From positions 1 through 15,532 of the forward strand of contig CAMFLJ010000048.1 in the NCBI GenBank assembly GCA_945957335.1: 15,532 nucleotides of DNA. Direction: 5' to 3'. The DNA comes from an uncultured Actinomycetes bacterium. Its GTDB lineage: Bacteria; Actinomycetota; Acidimicrobiia; Acidimicrobiales; Acidimicrobilacustridaceae. Within the stretch, counting starts at the first letter, position 1. Each line of letters begins with the position of its first letter. The translations under genes and the position numbers were made by a program. Positions 1 to 7,222 of this stretch are shown one piece after another. A model generated the notes under the pieces. It did not search any database, was not told the DNA's origin, and saw only the letters and a program-made list of their open reading frames with translations.

Positions 1-44
1 ATCCCACACGCCCCGGGCGGGCGCGACCGCCCCGACGGCCCCCG

Positions 45-86
45 GTGGCTCGATCGCGGCCCCCCGAGGGGCGCCGATCGAGCCAC
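45..86 (-). terminator. Hairpin terminator candidate after purC
   Basis: Bases 45-56 (GTGGCTCGATCG) are perfectly complementary to 75-86. Inside the loop GCCCC at 59-63 can pair with GGGGC at 68-72 around a CCGA tetraloop. The structure begins 11 bases after the purC stop, the right place for a terminator. There is no U-run on either side, so it would be a tail-less actinobacterial type or only a 3'-end stabiliser. Confidence 0.5.
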
Positions 87-96
87 GGGTTGCAGG

Positions 97-975
97 TCAG
101 CCGTGCCAGTCGGCGAAGGTGCGGCCGGTGATGCGCTCGTAGGCCTCGATGTAACGGCTGCTCGTGGCGGTGACCACGTCGCCGGGCAGCGGCGGGGGCG
201 GCGGCTGCTTGTCCCAGTCGAGGTCGTCGAGGAAGTCGCGCACCGGCTGCTTGTCGAACGACGGGGGCGTGGAGCCCGGCTCCCAGCGGTCGGCCGGCCA
301 GAACCGCGACGAGTCGGGCGTGAGCACCTCGTCGGCGAGCACGAGCTCGCCGTCGACCATGCCCAGCTCGAACTTGGTGTCGGCGATGATGATGCCGCGC
401 TCGGCCGCCCACTCCGAGCCCCGCGTGTAGAGCTCGAGGGCGACATCGCGGACCTGCTCGGCCATCTCGTTGCCGATGAGGTTGGCCGCCGCCTCGAACG
501 AGATGTTCTCGTCGTGGCCCTCGTCGGCCTTGGTCGACGGGGTGAACACCGGCTCGGGCAGCTTCGACGACTCGAGCAGGCCGCCGGGCAGGTCCTCGCC
601 GTGCATGGTGCCGTTGCGGCTGTACTCCTTCCACGCCGAGCCCGTGATGTAGCCGCGGACGATGCACTCGATGGGCAGCATCTCGGCCTTCTTGCACAGC
701 ATGATGCGGCCCTCCCACTCGGGCCGGCGCCACGCCTCGGGGAGGTCGTCGAGGCTGGTCGAGATCAGGTGGCTGCCCACCACGCCCTGGAACTGCTCGA
801 ACCAGAACGAGGACATGGCGGTGAGCACGCGGCCCTTGTCGGGGATGGGCTCGGCCATGACGACGTCGAACGCCGACAGCCGGTCGGAGGTCACCATGAG
901 CAGGCGGCCGTCGCCGGCGTCGTAGATGTCGCGCACCTTGCCCGAGTAGATGTGCGGCAGTCCGTCGGTCGTCAC
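97..975 (-). CDS. purC: Phosphoribosylaminoimidazole-succinocarboxamide synthase (SAICAR synthetase)
   Basis: This 292-residue cytosolic enzyme joins aspartate to CAIR with ATP to form SAICAR in purine biosynthesis. Family motifs are plain: SGKVRDIY at residues 11-18 (nucleotide-binding N-terminus), SDRLSAFD at 30-37, RGYITGSAWKEY at 107-118, the substrate loop TPSTKADEGHDENIS at about 145-159, and ADTKFELG at 198-205 with LADEVLTPDSSRFW at 213-226. The length is normal. The start is GTG at 975, preceded by GGGAGG about six bases upstream. The stretch QPPPPPLPGD at 257-266 is an unusual proline run near the C-terminus, probably a surface loop. The gene follows purB by 55 bases on the same strand and is probably co-transcribed with it; a hairpin follows the stop. 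Confidence 0.97.
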   Translation of the reverse strand: MTTDGLPHIYSGKVRDIYDAGDGRLLMVTSDRLSAFDVVMAEPIPDKGRVLTAMSSFWFEQFQGVVGSHLISTSLDDLPEAWRRPEWEGRIMLCKKAEMLPIECIVRGYITGSAWKEYSRNGTMHGEDLPGGLLESSKLPEPVFTPSTKADEGHDENISFEAAANLIGNEMAEQVRDVALELYTRGSEWAAERGIIIADTKFELGMVDGELVLADEVLTPDSSRFWPADRWEPGSTPPSFDKQPVRDFLDDLDWDKQPPPPPLPGDVVTATSSRYIEAYERITGRTFADWHG

Positions 976-1030
976 AGGTCGCCTCCCGAGCGGCCGGGGC
1001 GGCCGGCCCGCGAGGGGCCGGTCGAGGTGG

Positions 1031-2461
1031 TCAGAGGATGTCGCCGGGACGGTACCCGGCCGCCGCCGGGTCCGCGGCCACGAGGGCCTCGACGGTTGCG
1101 ACGAAGCGCTCGACCTGCCGCGGCGCGGTGCCCACGAAGTCGAGCGGGCTGGCGAGGACGCCGGCGAGCTCGTCGGGGGCGAGGCCGAGGCGCGGGTCGG
1201 CGGCCAGGCGATCGAGCAGGTCGTTGCCCTCGGCGCCCTCCTCGCGCAGGCGCAGGGCCGCGGCCACCGCGCTCTCCTTGATGGCCTCGTGGGCCTGCTC
1301 GCGGCCCACCCCGTGGCGCACCGCCGCCATCAGCACCTTGGTGGTGGACAGGAACGGCAGGTAGCGGTCGAGCTCGCGCTCGACGACCGCCGGGTAGGCG
1401 CCGAAGTCGGCGAGCACGGTGAGGAAGGTCTCGAACAGGCCGTCGACGGCGAGGAACGCGTCGGGCAGGGCCACCCGGCGCACCACCGAGCAGCTCACGT
1501 CGCCCTCGTTCCACTGGTCGCCGGCGAGCGAGCCCACCATCGTGAGGTGGCCGCGCAGGATGGTGAGGAACCCGCCGATGCGCTCGCAGCTGCGGCTGTT
1601 CATCTTGTGGGGCATGGCCGAGGAGCCGACCTGGCCGGGGCGGAAGCCCTCGGTGGCGAGCTCCTGGCCCGCCATGAGGCGGATGGTGAGGGCGAGGTCG
1701 GCCGGGCCCGCGGCGGCCTGCACCAGGGCGCTGACCACGTCGAGGTCGAGGGAGCGCGGGTACACCTGCCCCACGTTGGTGAGCACCGCCTCGAAGCCGA
1801 GGTGGGCGGCGATGCGGTCCTCGAGGTCGTCGAGCCGGTCGAGGTCGCCGTCGAGGAGGTCGAGCATGTCCTGCTGGGTGCCGACGGGGCCCTTGACGCC
1901 CCGGAGCGGGTAGCGGGCCAGCAGGTCGTCGACGCGGTACAGGGCCTGGAGCAGCTCCTCGCCGGCGTTGGCGAAGCGCTTGCCGAGGGTGGTGGCCTGG
2001 GCCGGCACGTTGTGGGTGCGCCCCGTCATCACCAGCGTGGCGTGCTCGGCCGCCCGCTCGGCCAGCCGGGCCAGGGCGGCGAGCATCCGGCCGCGGACGA
2101 GCACGAGCGCGCGGCGGACCTGGAGCTGCTCGACGTTCTCGGTGAGATCCCGCGAGGTCATGCCCTTGTGGATCTGCTCGTGGCCGGCCAGGGCGGCGAA
2201 CTCGTCGATGCGGGCCTTCACGTCGTGACGGGTGACGCGCTCCCGGGCCTCGATCGAGGCCAGATCGACCTGGTCGATGACCTTCCGGTAGGCCTCGAGC
2301 GCCTCCTCGGGCACCGCGATCCCCAGATCCCGCTGCGCCTCGAGCACCGCCAGCCACAGCTCGCGCTCCAGCACCACCTTGTGCTCCGGCGACCACAGCC
2401 GGCCCATGTCGGCGCTGGCGTAGCGGGCGGCGAGCACGTTGGGCACGCTGGAACCGGGCAT
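1031..2461 (-). CDS. purB: Adenylosuccinate lyase
   Basis: This 476-residue fumarase/aspartase-superfamily enzyme releases fumarate from SAICAR (giving AICAR) and from adenylosuccinate (giving AMP), so it works both directly after PurC and after PurA. Visible motifs are KGMTSRDLTEN at 99-109, the catalytic-histidine segment GRTHNVPAQATTLGKR at 147-162, and the superfamily signature GSSAMPHKMN at 279-288 in the flexible active-site loop. The reading frame stays open far upstream (to 3013), but the start is fixed at ATG 2461: AGGAGG lies about five bases before it, and homology begins at once (NVLAARYAS). The upstream extension is antisense to another gene. purB heads a purB-purC unit. Its leader carries a 10-base direct repeat (separate entry). 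Confidence 0.97.
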   Translation of the reverse strand: MPGSSVPNVLAARYASADMGRLWSPEHKVVLERELWLAVLEAQRDLGIAVPEEALEAYRKVIDQVDLASIEARERVTRHDVKARIDEFAALAGHEQIHKGMTSRDLTENVEQLQVRRALVLVRGRMLAALARLAERAAEHATLVMTGRTHNVPAQATTLGKRFANAGEELLQALYRVDDLLARYPLRGVKGPVGTQQDMLDLLDGDLDRLDDLEDRIAAHLGFEAVLTNVGQVYPRSLDLDVVSALVQAAAGPADLALTIRLMAGQELATEGFRPGQVGSSAMPHKMNSRSCERIGGFLTILRGHLTMVGSLAGDQWNEGDVSCSVVRRVALPDAFLAVDGLFETFLTVLADFGAYPAVVERELDRYLPFLSTTKVLMAAVRHGVGREQAHEAIKESAVAAALRLREEGAEGNDLLDRLAADPRLGLAPDELAGVLASPLDFVGTAPRQVERFVATVEALVAADPAAAGYRPGDIL

Positions 2462-2482
2462 CTGTCCTCCTGAGACGGGCCC

Positions 2483-2503
2483 CGGGACGGTCACGGGACG
2501 GTC
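2483..2503 (-). repeat. Tandem 10-base direct repeat in the purB leader
   Basis: CGGGACGGTC occurs at 2483-2492 and again at 2494-2503, an 11-base period (one helical turn). It lies 22-42 bases upstream of the purB start in the divergent gap. The arrangement suits a protein bound to one face of the helix, but could be chance in GC-rich DNA. No regulator is recognised. Confidence 0.35.
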
Positions 2504-2604
2504 GGCCACCCGAGATCGGGACCGTTGCCAGGGTAAAGCACAGGCCCTGGGAGGCCGACGAGAAGGGTGGAGCTTCGCGCCGCGCGAGATCTCCACCCAC
2601 CCCC

Positions 2605-3084
2605 ATGGCTCACCACGACACCGCTCACCGACGCAGCCCGCTGGACGAGCGCTGCACTCGGCACCAGTTCGAGGCGGCGATCGACCGGTGCCGGCAGTGC
2701 GGCCACCCGTTCTGCGGCGAGTGCCTGGTGTACAGCTTCGGGGAGAAGCAACCGCCCTTCTGCATCCCGTGCGCGCTCTCGGCCTCGGGGGTGAGGTCGA
2801 ACGCCGCCCGGTCGCCGGCGATGCCGCGGAAGGAGCTGAAGAAGCGCCAGCGCGAGGTCGAGCGGACCCGCGAGCACGCCGCCCGGTCGGAGCAGGCCGC
2901 CACGCAGATCGACTGGAGCCTGCCGATCGACGGCACCGCCCCGTCCGACGATCACGCCTTCCCCGACTTCGACGACCAGCCCGCCGCCGCCCCGATGCCG
3001 CCGAGCCCGGCACCGCCGTCGTCGGGTGGGCGCTCGAGGGGCGGCCTGTTCGGGCGGAAGAAGAACAAGGTCGTGCCGTTCTGA
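2605..3084 (+). CDS. B-box-type zinc-finger protein of unknown function
   Basis: This 159-residue protein is the only plus-strand gene in the window. Its N-terminal third carries four pairs of metal ligands: C17-x2-H20, C29-x2-C32, C37-x2-C40 and C53-x2-C56. This is the cross-brace pattern of a B-box-like zinc finger, including the RCRQCGHPFCGECL core. A basic, probably helical segment follows (about 82-105, KELKKRQREVERTREHAARSEQ), then an acidic patch, a Pro/Gly-rich linker and a strongly basic end (RSRGGLFGRKKNKVVPF). No enzyme domain or membrane segment is seen. ATG 2605 is the first start in frame; no clear Shine-Dalgarno precedes it, so the message may be leaderless or weakly translated. 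It diverges from purB and converges on purE. The function is unknown; zinc-dependent protein or nucleic-acid contact is a guess. Confidence 0.85.
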   Translation: MAHHDTAHRRSPLDERCTRHQFEAAIDRCRQCGHPFCGECLVYSFGEKQPPFCIPCALSASGVRSNAARSPAMPRKELKKRQREVERTREHAARSEQAATQIDWSLPIDGTAPSDDHAFPDFDDQPAAAPMPPSPAPPSSGGRSRGGLFGRKKNKVVPF

Positions 3085-3094
3085 ACCTCCCGTC

Positions 3095-3141
3095 CTGAGC
3101 CCCTCGGCCCGCGGCGAGAGCCGGTCGGCGCGACGGCTCAG
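3095..3141. terminator. Possible bidirectional terminator between the zinc-finger gene and purE
   Basis: CTGAGCC at 3095-3101 is complementary to GGCTCAG at 3135-3141, bracketing the 53-base convergent gap. The GC-rich 33-base interval could fold further. The right arm overlaps the purE stop codon. There is no U-tract. The position between converging genes is the main support. Confidence 0.3.
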
Positions 3142-3587
3142 GCGGAGGCGCGCTTCTCGCGGTCGGCGGCGAGGGCGTCGGCGAGGGCCGAGTCGGTGAT
3201 GGCCAGCATCTCGACGACGAGCAGCGCCGCGTTCATCGAGCCGTCGATGGCGACGGTGGCCACCGGGATGCCCTTGGGCATCTGCACCGTGGAGTAGAGG
3301 GCGTCGACGCCGTTGATGGCGCCGCCCGACAGCGGCACGCCCACGACCGGGAGGGTGGTGTGGGCGGCGACGACGCCGGCGAGGTGGGCGGCCATGCCGG
3401 CACCGCAGATGAACGCGACGTAGCCGTCGGCGCGGGCCGAGGTGGCCAGCTCGGTGACCTGGGCCGGGTTGCGGTGCGCGGAGAGCACCCGCACGTCGGC
3501 CTCGAGGCCGAACGCCTCGAGGGTGTCGACCGCGGGCTGCATCTTGTCGCGGTCGTTGGGCGAGCCCATCAGCACGGCGACCTTCAT
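3138..3587 (-). CDS. purE: N5-carboxyaminoimidazole ribonucleotide mutase (PurE)
   Basis: This 149-residue protein converts N5-CAIR to CAIR, the substrate of PurC. It shows the PurE core: the phosphate-binding loop MGSPNDRDKM at 7-16, the catalytic SAHR at 36-39, the glycine-rich AGMAAHLAG at 63-71, and GVPLSGGAINGVDALYSTVQMPKGIPVATVAI at about 83-114 lining the active site. The length is typical of the single-domain bacterial enzyme. The start is ATG 3587: GGGAGGG lies about five bases upstream, and the ATG overlaps the purD stop (ATGA), so translation is coupled to purD. The partner PurK, which makes N5-CAIR, is not in the window. The stop overlaps a hairpin shared with the converging zinc-finger gene. 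Confidence 0.96.
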   Translation of the reverse strand: MKVAVLMGSPNDRDKMQPAVDTLEAFGLEADVRVLSAHRNPAQVTELATSARADGYVAFICGAGMAAHLAGVVAAHTTLPVVGVPLSGGAINGVDALYSTVQMPKGIPVATVAIDGSMNAALLVVEMLAITDSALADALAADREKRASA

Positions 3588-4834
3588 CGGTTCCCTCCCG
3601 GGTCGGCGCCGGCAGCGGCGACCGCCGCGGACGCGATGTCGTTGCGATGGTGCAGGCCGGGCCAGGAGATGTGGCCCACGGCCTCGTAGGCCCGCCCGCG
3701 GGCCGCGGCCAGGTCGGGACCCTGGCCGGTGACGGCCAGCACCCGCCCCCCGGCGGTGACGAGGCGGCCCTCGGCGTCGGCGCCGACCCCGGCGCAGAAC
3801 ACGCTGACCCCGTCGACGCCCCGGGCGGCGTCGAGGCCGTCGATCACGTCGCCCGTGCGGACGTCGCGCGGGTAGCCCTCCGCGGCGCAGACCACCGTGA
3901 CGGCGGCGCCGTCGTCGAAGGTCGGGGCCCGGTCGATGGCACCGGCCGCCGCGGCGGCGAGCAGCTCGCCGAGGTCGCTGGTGAGCCGGGGCAGCACGAC
4001 CTGGGTCTCCGGGTCGCCGAAGCGCACGTTGTACTCGAGCATCTTCGGCCCGGAGGGCGTCAGCATCAGCCCGGCGTAGAGCACGCCTCGGTAGTCGATG
4101 CCGAGGTCGCGCAGGGCCGAGAGCGTCGGCGCCACGCCCTCCTCCATCACCATGGCCACGACGTCGTCGCCCGCCACCGGCACGGGCGAGTAGGCGCCCA
4201 TGCCGCCGGTGTTGGGCCCGGCGTCGCCGTCGCCGACCCGCTTGAAGTCCTGGGCCGGGGCGAGGGCCACGGCGCGGGTGCCGTCGCACACGGCCAGCAC
4301 CGAGAGCTCGGGGCCGGTGAGCCCCTCCTCGATCACGAGCGTGCGGCCGGCATCGCCGAAGGCGGCGCCCGAGAGGTACTCGTCGACCGCGGCCCGGGCC
4401 TCGGCCAGGTCGGTGGTGACGACCACGCCCTTGCCGGCGGCGAGGCCGTCGGTCTTCACGACGTAGAGGCCGTCGAGCGTGTCGAGGAACGCGTAGGCCG
4501 GGTCGGCGGTGGTGAACGTGCCGTGCCGGGCGGTGGGCACGCCGGCGTCGACGAGCACCTGCTTCATCCACGCCTTGGAGCCCTCGAGGCGGGCGCCGTC
4601 GGCACCGGGCCCGAACACGAGCCTGCCGGCGGCGCGCAGCTCGTCGGCCAGGCCCGCCACGAGCGGGGCCTCGGGCCCGATCACGTAGAGGTCGGCCTCG
4701 ATGGCCGTCGCCGGGGTGTCGACCGAGCCGGGGATGCCCGGGTTGCCGGGGGTGACGACGACGTCGTGGTGACGACCGAGGACCGTGGCCAGGGCGTGCT
4801 CGCGCCCGCCCGAGCCCACCACGCAGACCTTCAT
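3584..4834 (-). CDS. purD: Phosphoribosylamine-glycine ligase (GAR synthetase)
   Basis: This 416-residue ATP-grasp enzyme joins glycine to phosphoribosylamine, the second step of purine synthesis. The N-terminus has the glycine-rich loop VGSGGREHAL (6-14). GPEAPLVAGLADELRAAG (53-70) is the conserved PurD segment. The ATP-grasp region includes VVKTDGLAAGKGVVV (125-139), and the catalytic PAQDFKRVGDGDAGPNTGGMGAYSP falls at about 193-217. YNVRFGDPETQVV follows near 270. The length fits the family. ATG 4834 shares one base with the purA stop (TGATG), and no independent ribosome site is visible, so translation probably depends on termination of purA. Four bases at its end overlap purE. Confidence 0.97.
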   Translation of the reverse strand: MKVCVVGSGGREHALATVLGRHHDVVVTPGNPGIPGSVDTPATAIEADLYVIGPEAPLVAGLADELRAAGRLVFGPGADGARLEGSKAWMKQVLVDAGVPTARHGTFTTADPAYAFLDTLDGLYVVKTDGLAAGKGVVVTTDLAEARAAVDEYLSGAAFGDAGRTLVIEEGLTGPELSVLAVCDGTRAVALAPAQDFKRVGDGDAGPNTGGMGAYSPVPVAGDDVVAMVMEEGVAPTLSALRDLGIDYRGVLYAGLMLTPSGPKMLEYNVRFGDPETQVVLPRLTSDLGELLAAAAAGAIDRAPTFDDGAAVTVVCAAEGYPRDVRTGDVIDGLDAARGVDGVSVFCAGVGADAEGRLVTAGGRVLAVTGQGPDLAAARGRAYEAVGHISWPGLHHRNDIASAAVAAAGADPGGNR

Positions 4835-6114
4835 CAGGCGTCGAAGTGGAGGAACTGGTCGCGGCCGGGACCGACGCCGACCAGCGAGATCGGCACGCCG
4901 ACCTGTTCGCCGAGGAACGCCACGTAGTCGAGCGCCTCCTTGGGCAGCTGGTCGCGCCGGGTGAGCGAGGAGAGGTCGGTCTTCCAGCCCGGCAGCTCCT
5001 CGTAGACCGGCGTGGCCTTGTGGAGCACCGACTGGTGGTAGGGCAGGTGCGTGACGCGCTCGCCGTCGACGTCGTAGGCCACGCAGACCTTGACGGTGTC
5101 GAGGTCGTCGAGGACGTCGAGCTTGGTGAGGGCCAGCTCGGAGAGCGAGTTGAGGCGCACGGCGTGGCGCAGCATCACGGCGTCGAACCAGCCGGTACGG
5201 CGGCGGCGACCGGTGTTGGTGCCGTACTCGTGGCCGACGTCGACGAGGTGGTCGCCGATGTCGTCGAAGAGCTCAGTCGGGAAGGGCCCGGCGCCGACAC
5301 GGGTGACGTACGCCTTGGCGATGCCGATCACCCGGTCGATGTAGCGGGGGCCGATGCCGGCACCGGTGCAGGCGCCGCCGGCCACCGGGTTCGAGGAGGT
5401 GACGAACGGGTACGTGCCGTGGTCGAGGTCGAGGAACGTGGCCTGGGCGCCCTCGAGGAGCACCTCCTGGCCGGCCTCCAGGGCATCGTGCACGAGGTTC
5501 ACCGAATCGGTGATCATCGGCTCGAGCCGGGGGGCGCACTCACCCAGGTAGACGTCGGCGATCTCGTCGGCGTCGAGCGGCAGCTGGTTGAAGACCTTGG
5601 CCAGGATGGCGTTCTTCTCCTTCAGCACCCCGTCGAGCTTCTCGCGGAAGATCTTGGGGTCGAGGAGGTCCTGGACGCGAAGGCCGACGCGGGCCGCCTT
5701 GTCGGCGTAGGCCGGGCCGATGCCGCGCTTGGTGGTGCCCACCTTGTTCTTGCCGAGGCGGCGCTCGGTGAGCTTGTCGATCTCCTGGTGGTACGGGAGG
5801 ATCAGGTGCGCGTTGCCCGACACCCGTAGGCGGCTGGTGTCGACGCCCTTGGCGGCGAGCACGTCGAGCTCCTTGAGCAGCACGCGGGGGTCGACCACCA
5901 CGCCGTTGCCGATCACGGGCGTGATGTGGTCGTAGAGGATGCCGCTCGGCACGAGCTGGAGGGCGAAGCTCTCACCGTCGACCACGATGGTGTGGCCGGC
6001 GTTGTGGCCGCCCTGGTAGCGCACCACGAGGTGCATCTCCTTGGCGACCAGATCGGTGAACTTGCCCTTCCCCTCGTCACCCCACTGGGTTCCGACGACG
6101 ACGGTGGCTGGCAC
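4834..6114 (-). CDS. purA: Adenylosuccinate synthetase
   Basis: This 426-residue GTP-dependent enzyme converts IMP plus aspartate to adenylosuccinate, which PurB then cleaves to AMP. The N-terminus GTQWGDEGKGK carries the catalytic Asp13 in the P-loop, and YQGGHNAGHT places His41, the same numbers as in the well-studied E. coli protein. Other family blocks are GTTKRGIGPAYADKAAR near 130-145, EGAQATFLDLDHGTYPFVTSSN near 220-241, and the GTP-binding TKLDVLDDLDTVKVC region near 330. The start is GTG 6114 with AGAGGAG about six bases upstream. It is the first gene of the purA-purD-purE unit and has 233 bases of non-coding DNA above it, so the unit promoter should lie there. Confidence 0.97.
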   Translation of the reverse strand: MPATVVVGTQWGDEGKGKFTDLVAKEMHLVVRYQGGHNAGHTIVVDGESFALQLVPSGILYDHITPVIGNGVVVDPRVLLKELDVLAAKGVDTSRLRVSGNAHLILPYHQEIDKLTERRLGKNKVGTTKRGIGPAYADKAARVGLRVQDLLDPKIFREKLDGVLKEKNAILAKVFNQLPLDADEIADVYLGECAPRLEPMITDSVNLVHDALEAGQEVLLEGAQATFLDLDHGTYPFVTSSNPVAGGACTGAGIGPRYIDRVIGIAKAYVTRVGAGPFPTELFDDIGDHLVDVGHEYGTNTGRRRRTGWFDAVMLRHAVRLNSLSELALTKLDVLDDLDTVKVCVAYDVDGERVTHLPYHQSVLHKATPVYEELPGWKTDLSSLTRRDQLPKEALDYVAFLGEQVGVPISLVGVGPGRDQFLHFDA

Positions 6115-6185
6115 GGCGTGCTCCTCTGCTCAATGATCGTGCCAGCGCGCGGCGGCGCGGCACCTGCTCCCGAGGGAACCGGGAA

Positions 6186-6215
6186 ACACTAGTCGGCGGC
6201 GGGCCGCCGATCGAA
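6186..6215 (-). promoter_or_regulatory. Weak candidate promoter for purA-purD-purE
   Basis: On the minus strand TAGTGT (6186-6191) fits the TAnnnT pattern of a -10 box. A poor -35 match, TTCGAT (6210-6215), stands 18 bases upstream. A 6-bp hairpin with a 4-base loop (6194-6209) fills the spacer. The resulting leader would be about 65 bases. This is the best match in the gap, but the -35 is weak. Confidence 0.22.
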
Positions 6216-6241
6216 GGTCGATCTGCACCTACCCGGACGCG

Positions 6242-6279
6242 CGAGCGGGGCAGCCGGCCCGGACCGGCTGCCCCGCTCG
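6242..6279 (-). terminator. Strong hairpin terminator, distal of two after the first LPXTG gene
   Basis: A perfect 16-bp stem is formed by 6242-6257 and 6264-6279 around the loop CCCGGA. The inner 28 bases (6247-6274) are identical to 8631-8658, downstream of the third LPXTG gene. There is no U-run on the minus side. It should stop transcription before it enters purA. Confidence 0.65.
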
Positions 6280-6291
6280 TTCTCGTGCTGG

Positions 6292-6322
6292 CCCGGGTGG
6301 GAGTGACCGCTCGTCACCCGGG
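6292..6322 (-). terminator. Proximal hairpin after the first LPXTG gene
   Basis: CCCGGGTG (6292-6299) pairs with CACCCGGG (6315-6322) with a 15-base loop. It lies between the gene's TAG stop (6348-6350) and the longer hairpin at 6242-6279, giving a tandem arrangement also seen after the other two paralogues. Confidence 0.45.
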
Positions 6323-6347
6323 GATGGTCGGCCCGTGGGCCGGGGCG

Positions 6348-7193
6348 CTAGGCCTTGTGGGCCGAGCGGGCCTTGCTGCGGGCCATCGCCACGAGGATGG
6401 CGCCGCCGGTGAGCACCGACATGCCGGCGACCACCATGACGAGGGTGCTGTTCGAGCCCGTGTAGGGCAGCTGACCCGCGACCTGCACCTCACCCAGGAC
6501 CTCGGGCTGGACGGCGCTGGGGGCGATGGTGGTCGAGCCGAGGACCTCGGGCGGGGCCGTGGTGGTCGTCGGAGGTGCCGTGGTCGTGGAGGTCGGGCCC
6601 TGCGGCGGGGCCGTCGTGGTGGTCGGGGCCTCGGTCGTCGTGGTGGTCGGCGCCTCGGTCGTCGTGGTGGTCGGCGCCTCGGTCGTGGTGGTGGGGGCCT
6701 GGGTCGTGGTGGTGGTCGGGATCGCACCAGCGCACTCGTGGCTCAGGTTGAAGAGGCTGGGGGTGGTGCCGGTGTAGGTGGCCCAGCTGCTGTCGCCCAG
6801 GATGATGTCGTCGAGGGTGTGGCCGGCCGGCACGGCGACGAAGACGTTGTCGGTCTGCGTGCCGTTCTTCACGATCGCGGCGCCGCTGAAGGTCAGCACC
6901 TCGCTGCCCGACGGGTGGGTGGCGAGCTGGAGGCTGATGGTGGCGAACGAGGCGGTGTCGTTGTTCGGCGCGAACACGAAGTGCCAGTAGGCGGCGCCGT
7001 CGGACGGGCAGTCGGTCTCCACGTCGGCGGAGTTGTTGTGCAGCGCCACGGCCCCGGCGGGGACGGAGGCGGGGATGTTGGGGGTGGCCTCCTGCGCGCC
7101 GGCCGCGGCGGCGGAGACGAAACCGACGGAGCCACCGACGATGAGGCCGGTGGCGGCGAGGCCGGTGAGGGAGTGGCGGATGGTGAGCGTCAT
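6348..7193 (-). CDS. LPXTG-anchored surface protein, paralogue 1
   Basis: This 281-residue protein is probably secreted and sortase-anchored. A signal peptide covers about residues 1-33 (likely cut AGA|QEA). The ectodomain at about 34-156 contains DCP (C62), AYWHFVFAPNN (68-78), NVFVAVPAGHTLDD (116-129) and LSHECAG (C154); the two cysteines recur in both paralogues and may form a disulfide. A Thr/Pro stalk follows (159-215) with PTTTTTEA repeats, then two PEVLG motifs, the sorting signal LPYTG (242-246), a membrane helix (250-270) and a basic tail. ATG 7193 is chosen because AAGAAGG lies five bases upstream and the signal peptide starts there; an in-frame ATG at 7262 lies in the shared non-coding leader. 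The ectodomain is not recognised. The stalk looks O-glycosylatable (inference). No sortase is in the window. Confidence 0.88.
   Translation of the reverse strand: MTLTIRHSLTGLAATGLIVGGSVGFVSAAAAGAQEATPNIPASVPAGAVALHNNSADVETDCPSDGAAYWHFVFAPNNDTASFATISLQLATHPSGSEVLTFSGAAIVKNGTQTDNVFVAVPAGHTLDDIILGDSSWATYTGTTPSLFNLSHECAGAIPTTTTTQAPTTTTEAPTTTTTEAPTTTTTEAPTTTTAPPQGPTSTTTAPPTTTTAPPEVLGSTTIAPSAVQPEVLGEVQVAGQLPYTGSNSTLVMVVAGMSVLTGGAILVAMARSKARSAHKA
6612..6704 (-). repeat. 24-bp tandem repeat in the stalk of paralogue 1
   Basis: Units at 6612-6635, 6636-6659 and 6660-6683 are 24 bases long and differ at one base (position 6628 of the first). A degenerate 21-base copy follows at 6684-6704. Each unit encodes the octapeptide PTTTTTEA or a variant. 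Unit-number change would alter stalk length without shifting the frame. Confidence 0.85.
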
Positions 7194-7205
7194 CAGGACC
7201 TTCTT

Positions 7206-7222
7206 CCGGGGGAAGTTCCCGG
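7206..7222 (-). promoter_or_regulatory. Hairpin next to the ribosome site of paralogue 1
   Basis: CCGGG (7206-7210) pairs with CCCGG (7218-7222), directly 5' of the AAGAAGG ribosome site on the minus transcript. The corresponding hairpin before paralogue 3 (9508-9522) has 6 bp and a 3-base loop. The stem is kept although loop sequence and length differ, suggesting it matters for translation. Confidence 0.4.

Noticed and set aside
2462..3013. N-terminal extension of purB open to 3013
   Set aside because: It is antisense to the zinc-finger gene, and ATG 2461 has an ideal AGGAGG site with homology starting right there.
3138..4571. Apparent 477-residue minus-strand fusion ending in PurE
   Set aside because: The first two thirds are an out-of-frame reading of purD; real PurE starts at ATG 3587 with its own ribosome site.
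6620..6720. Possible CRISPR-like repeat
   Set aside because: The units are contiguous, in frame with the stalk and without spacers; they are a coding minisatellite.
6526..6777. Valine-rich plus-strand open frame
   Set aside because: It is the complement of the Thr-rich stalk codons (ACC read as GGT/GTG), with no independent start signal.
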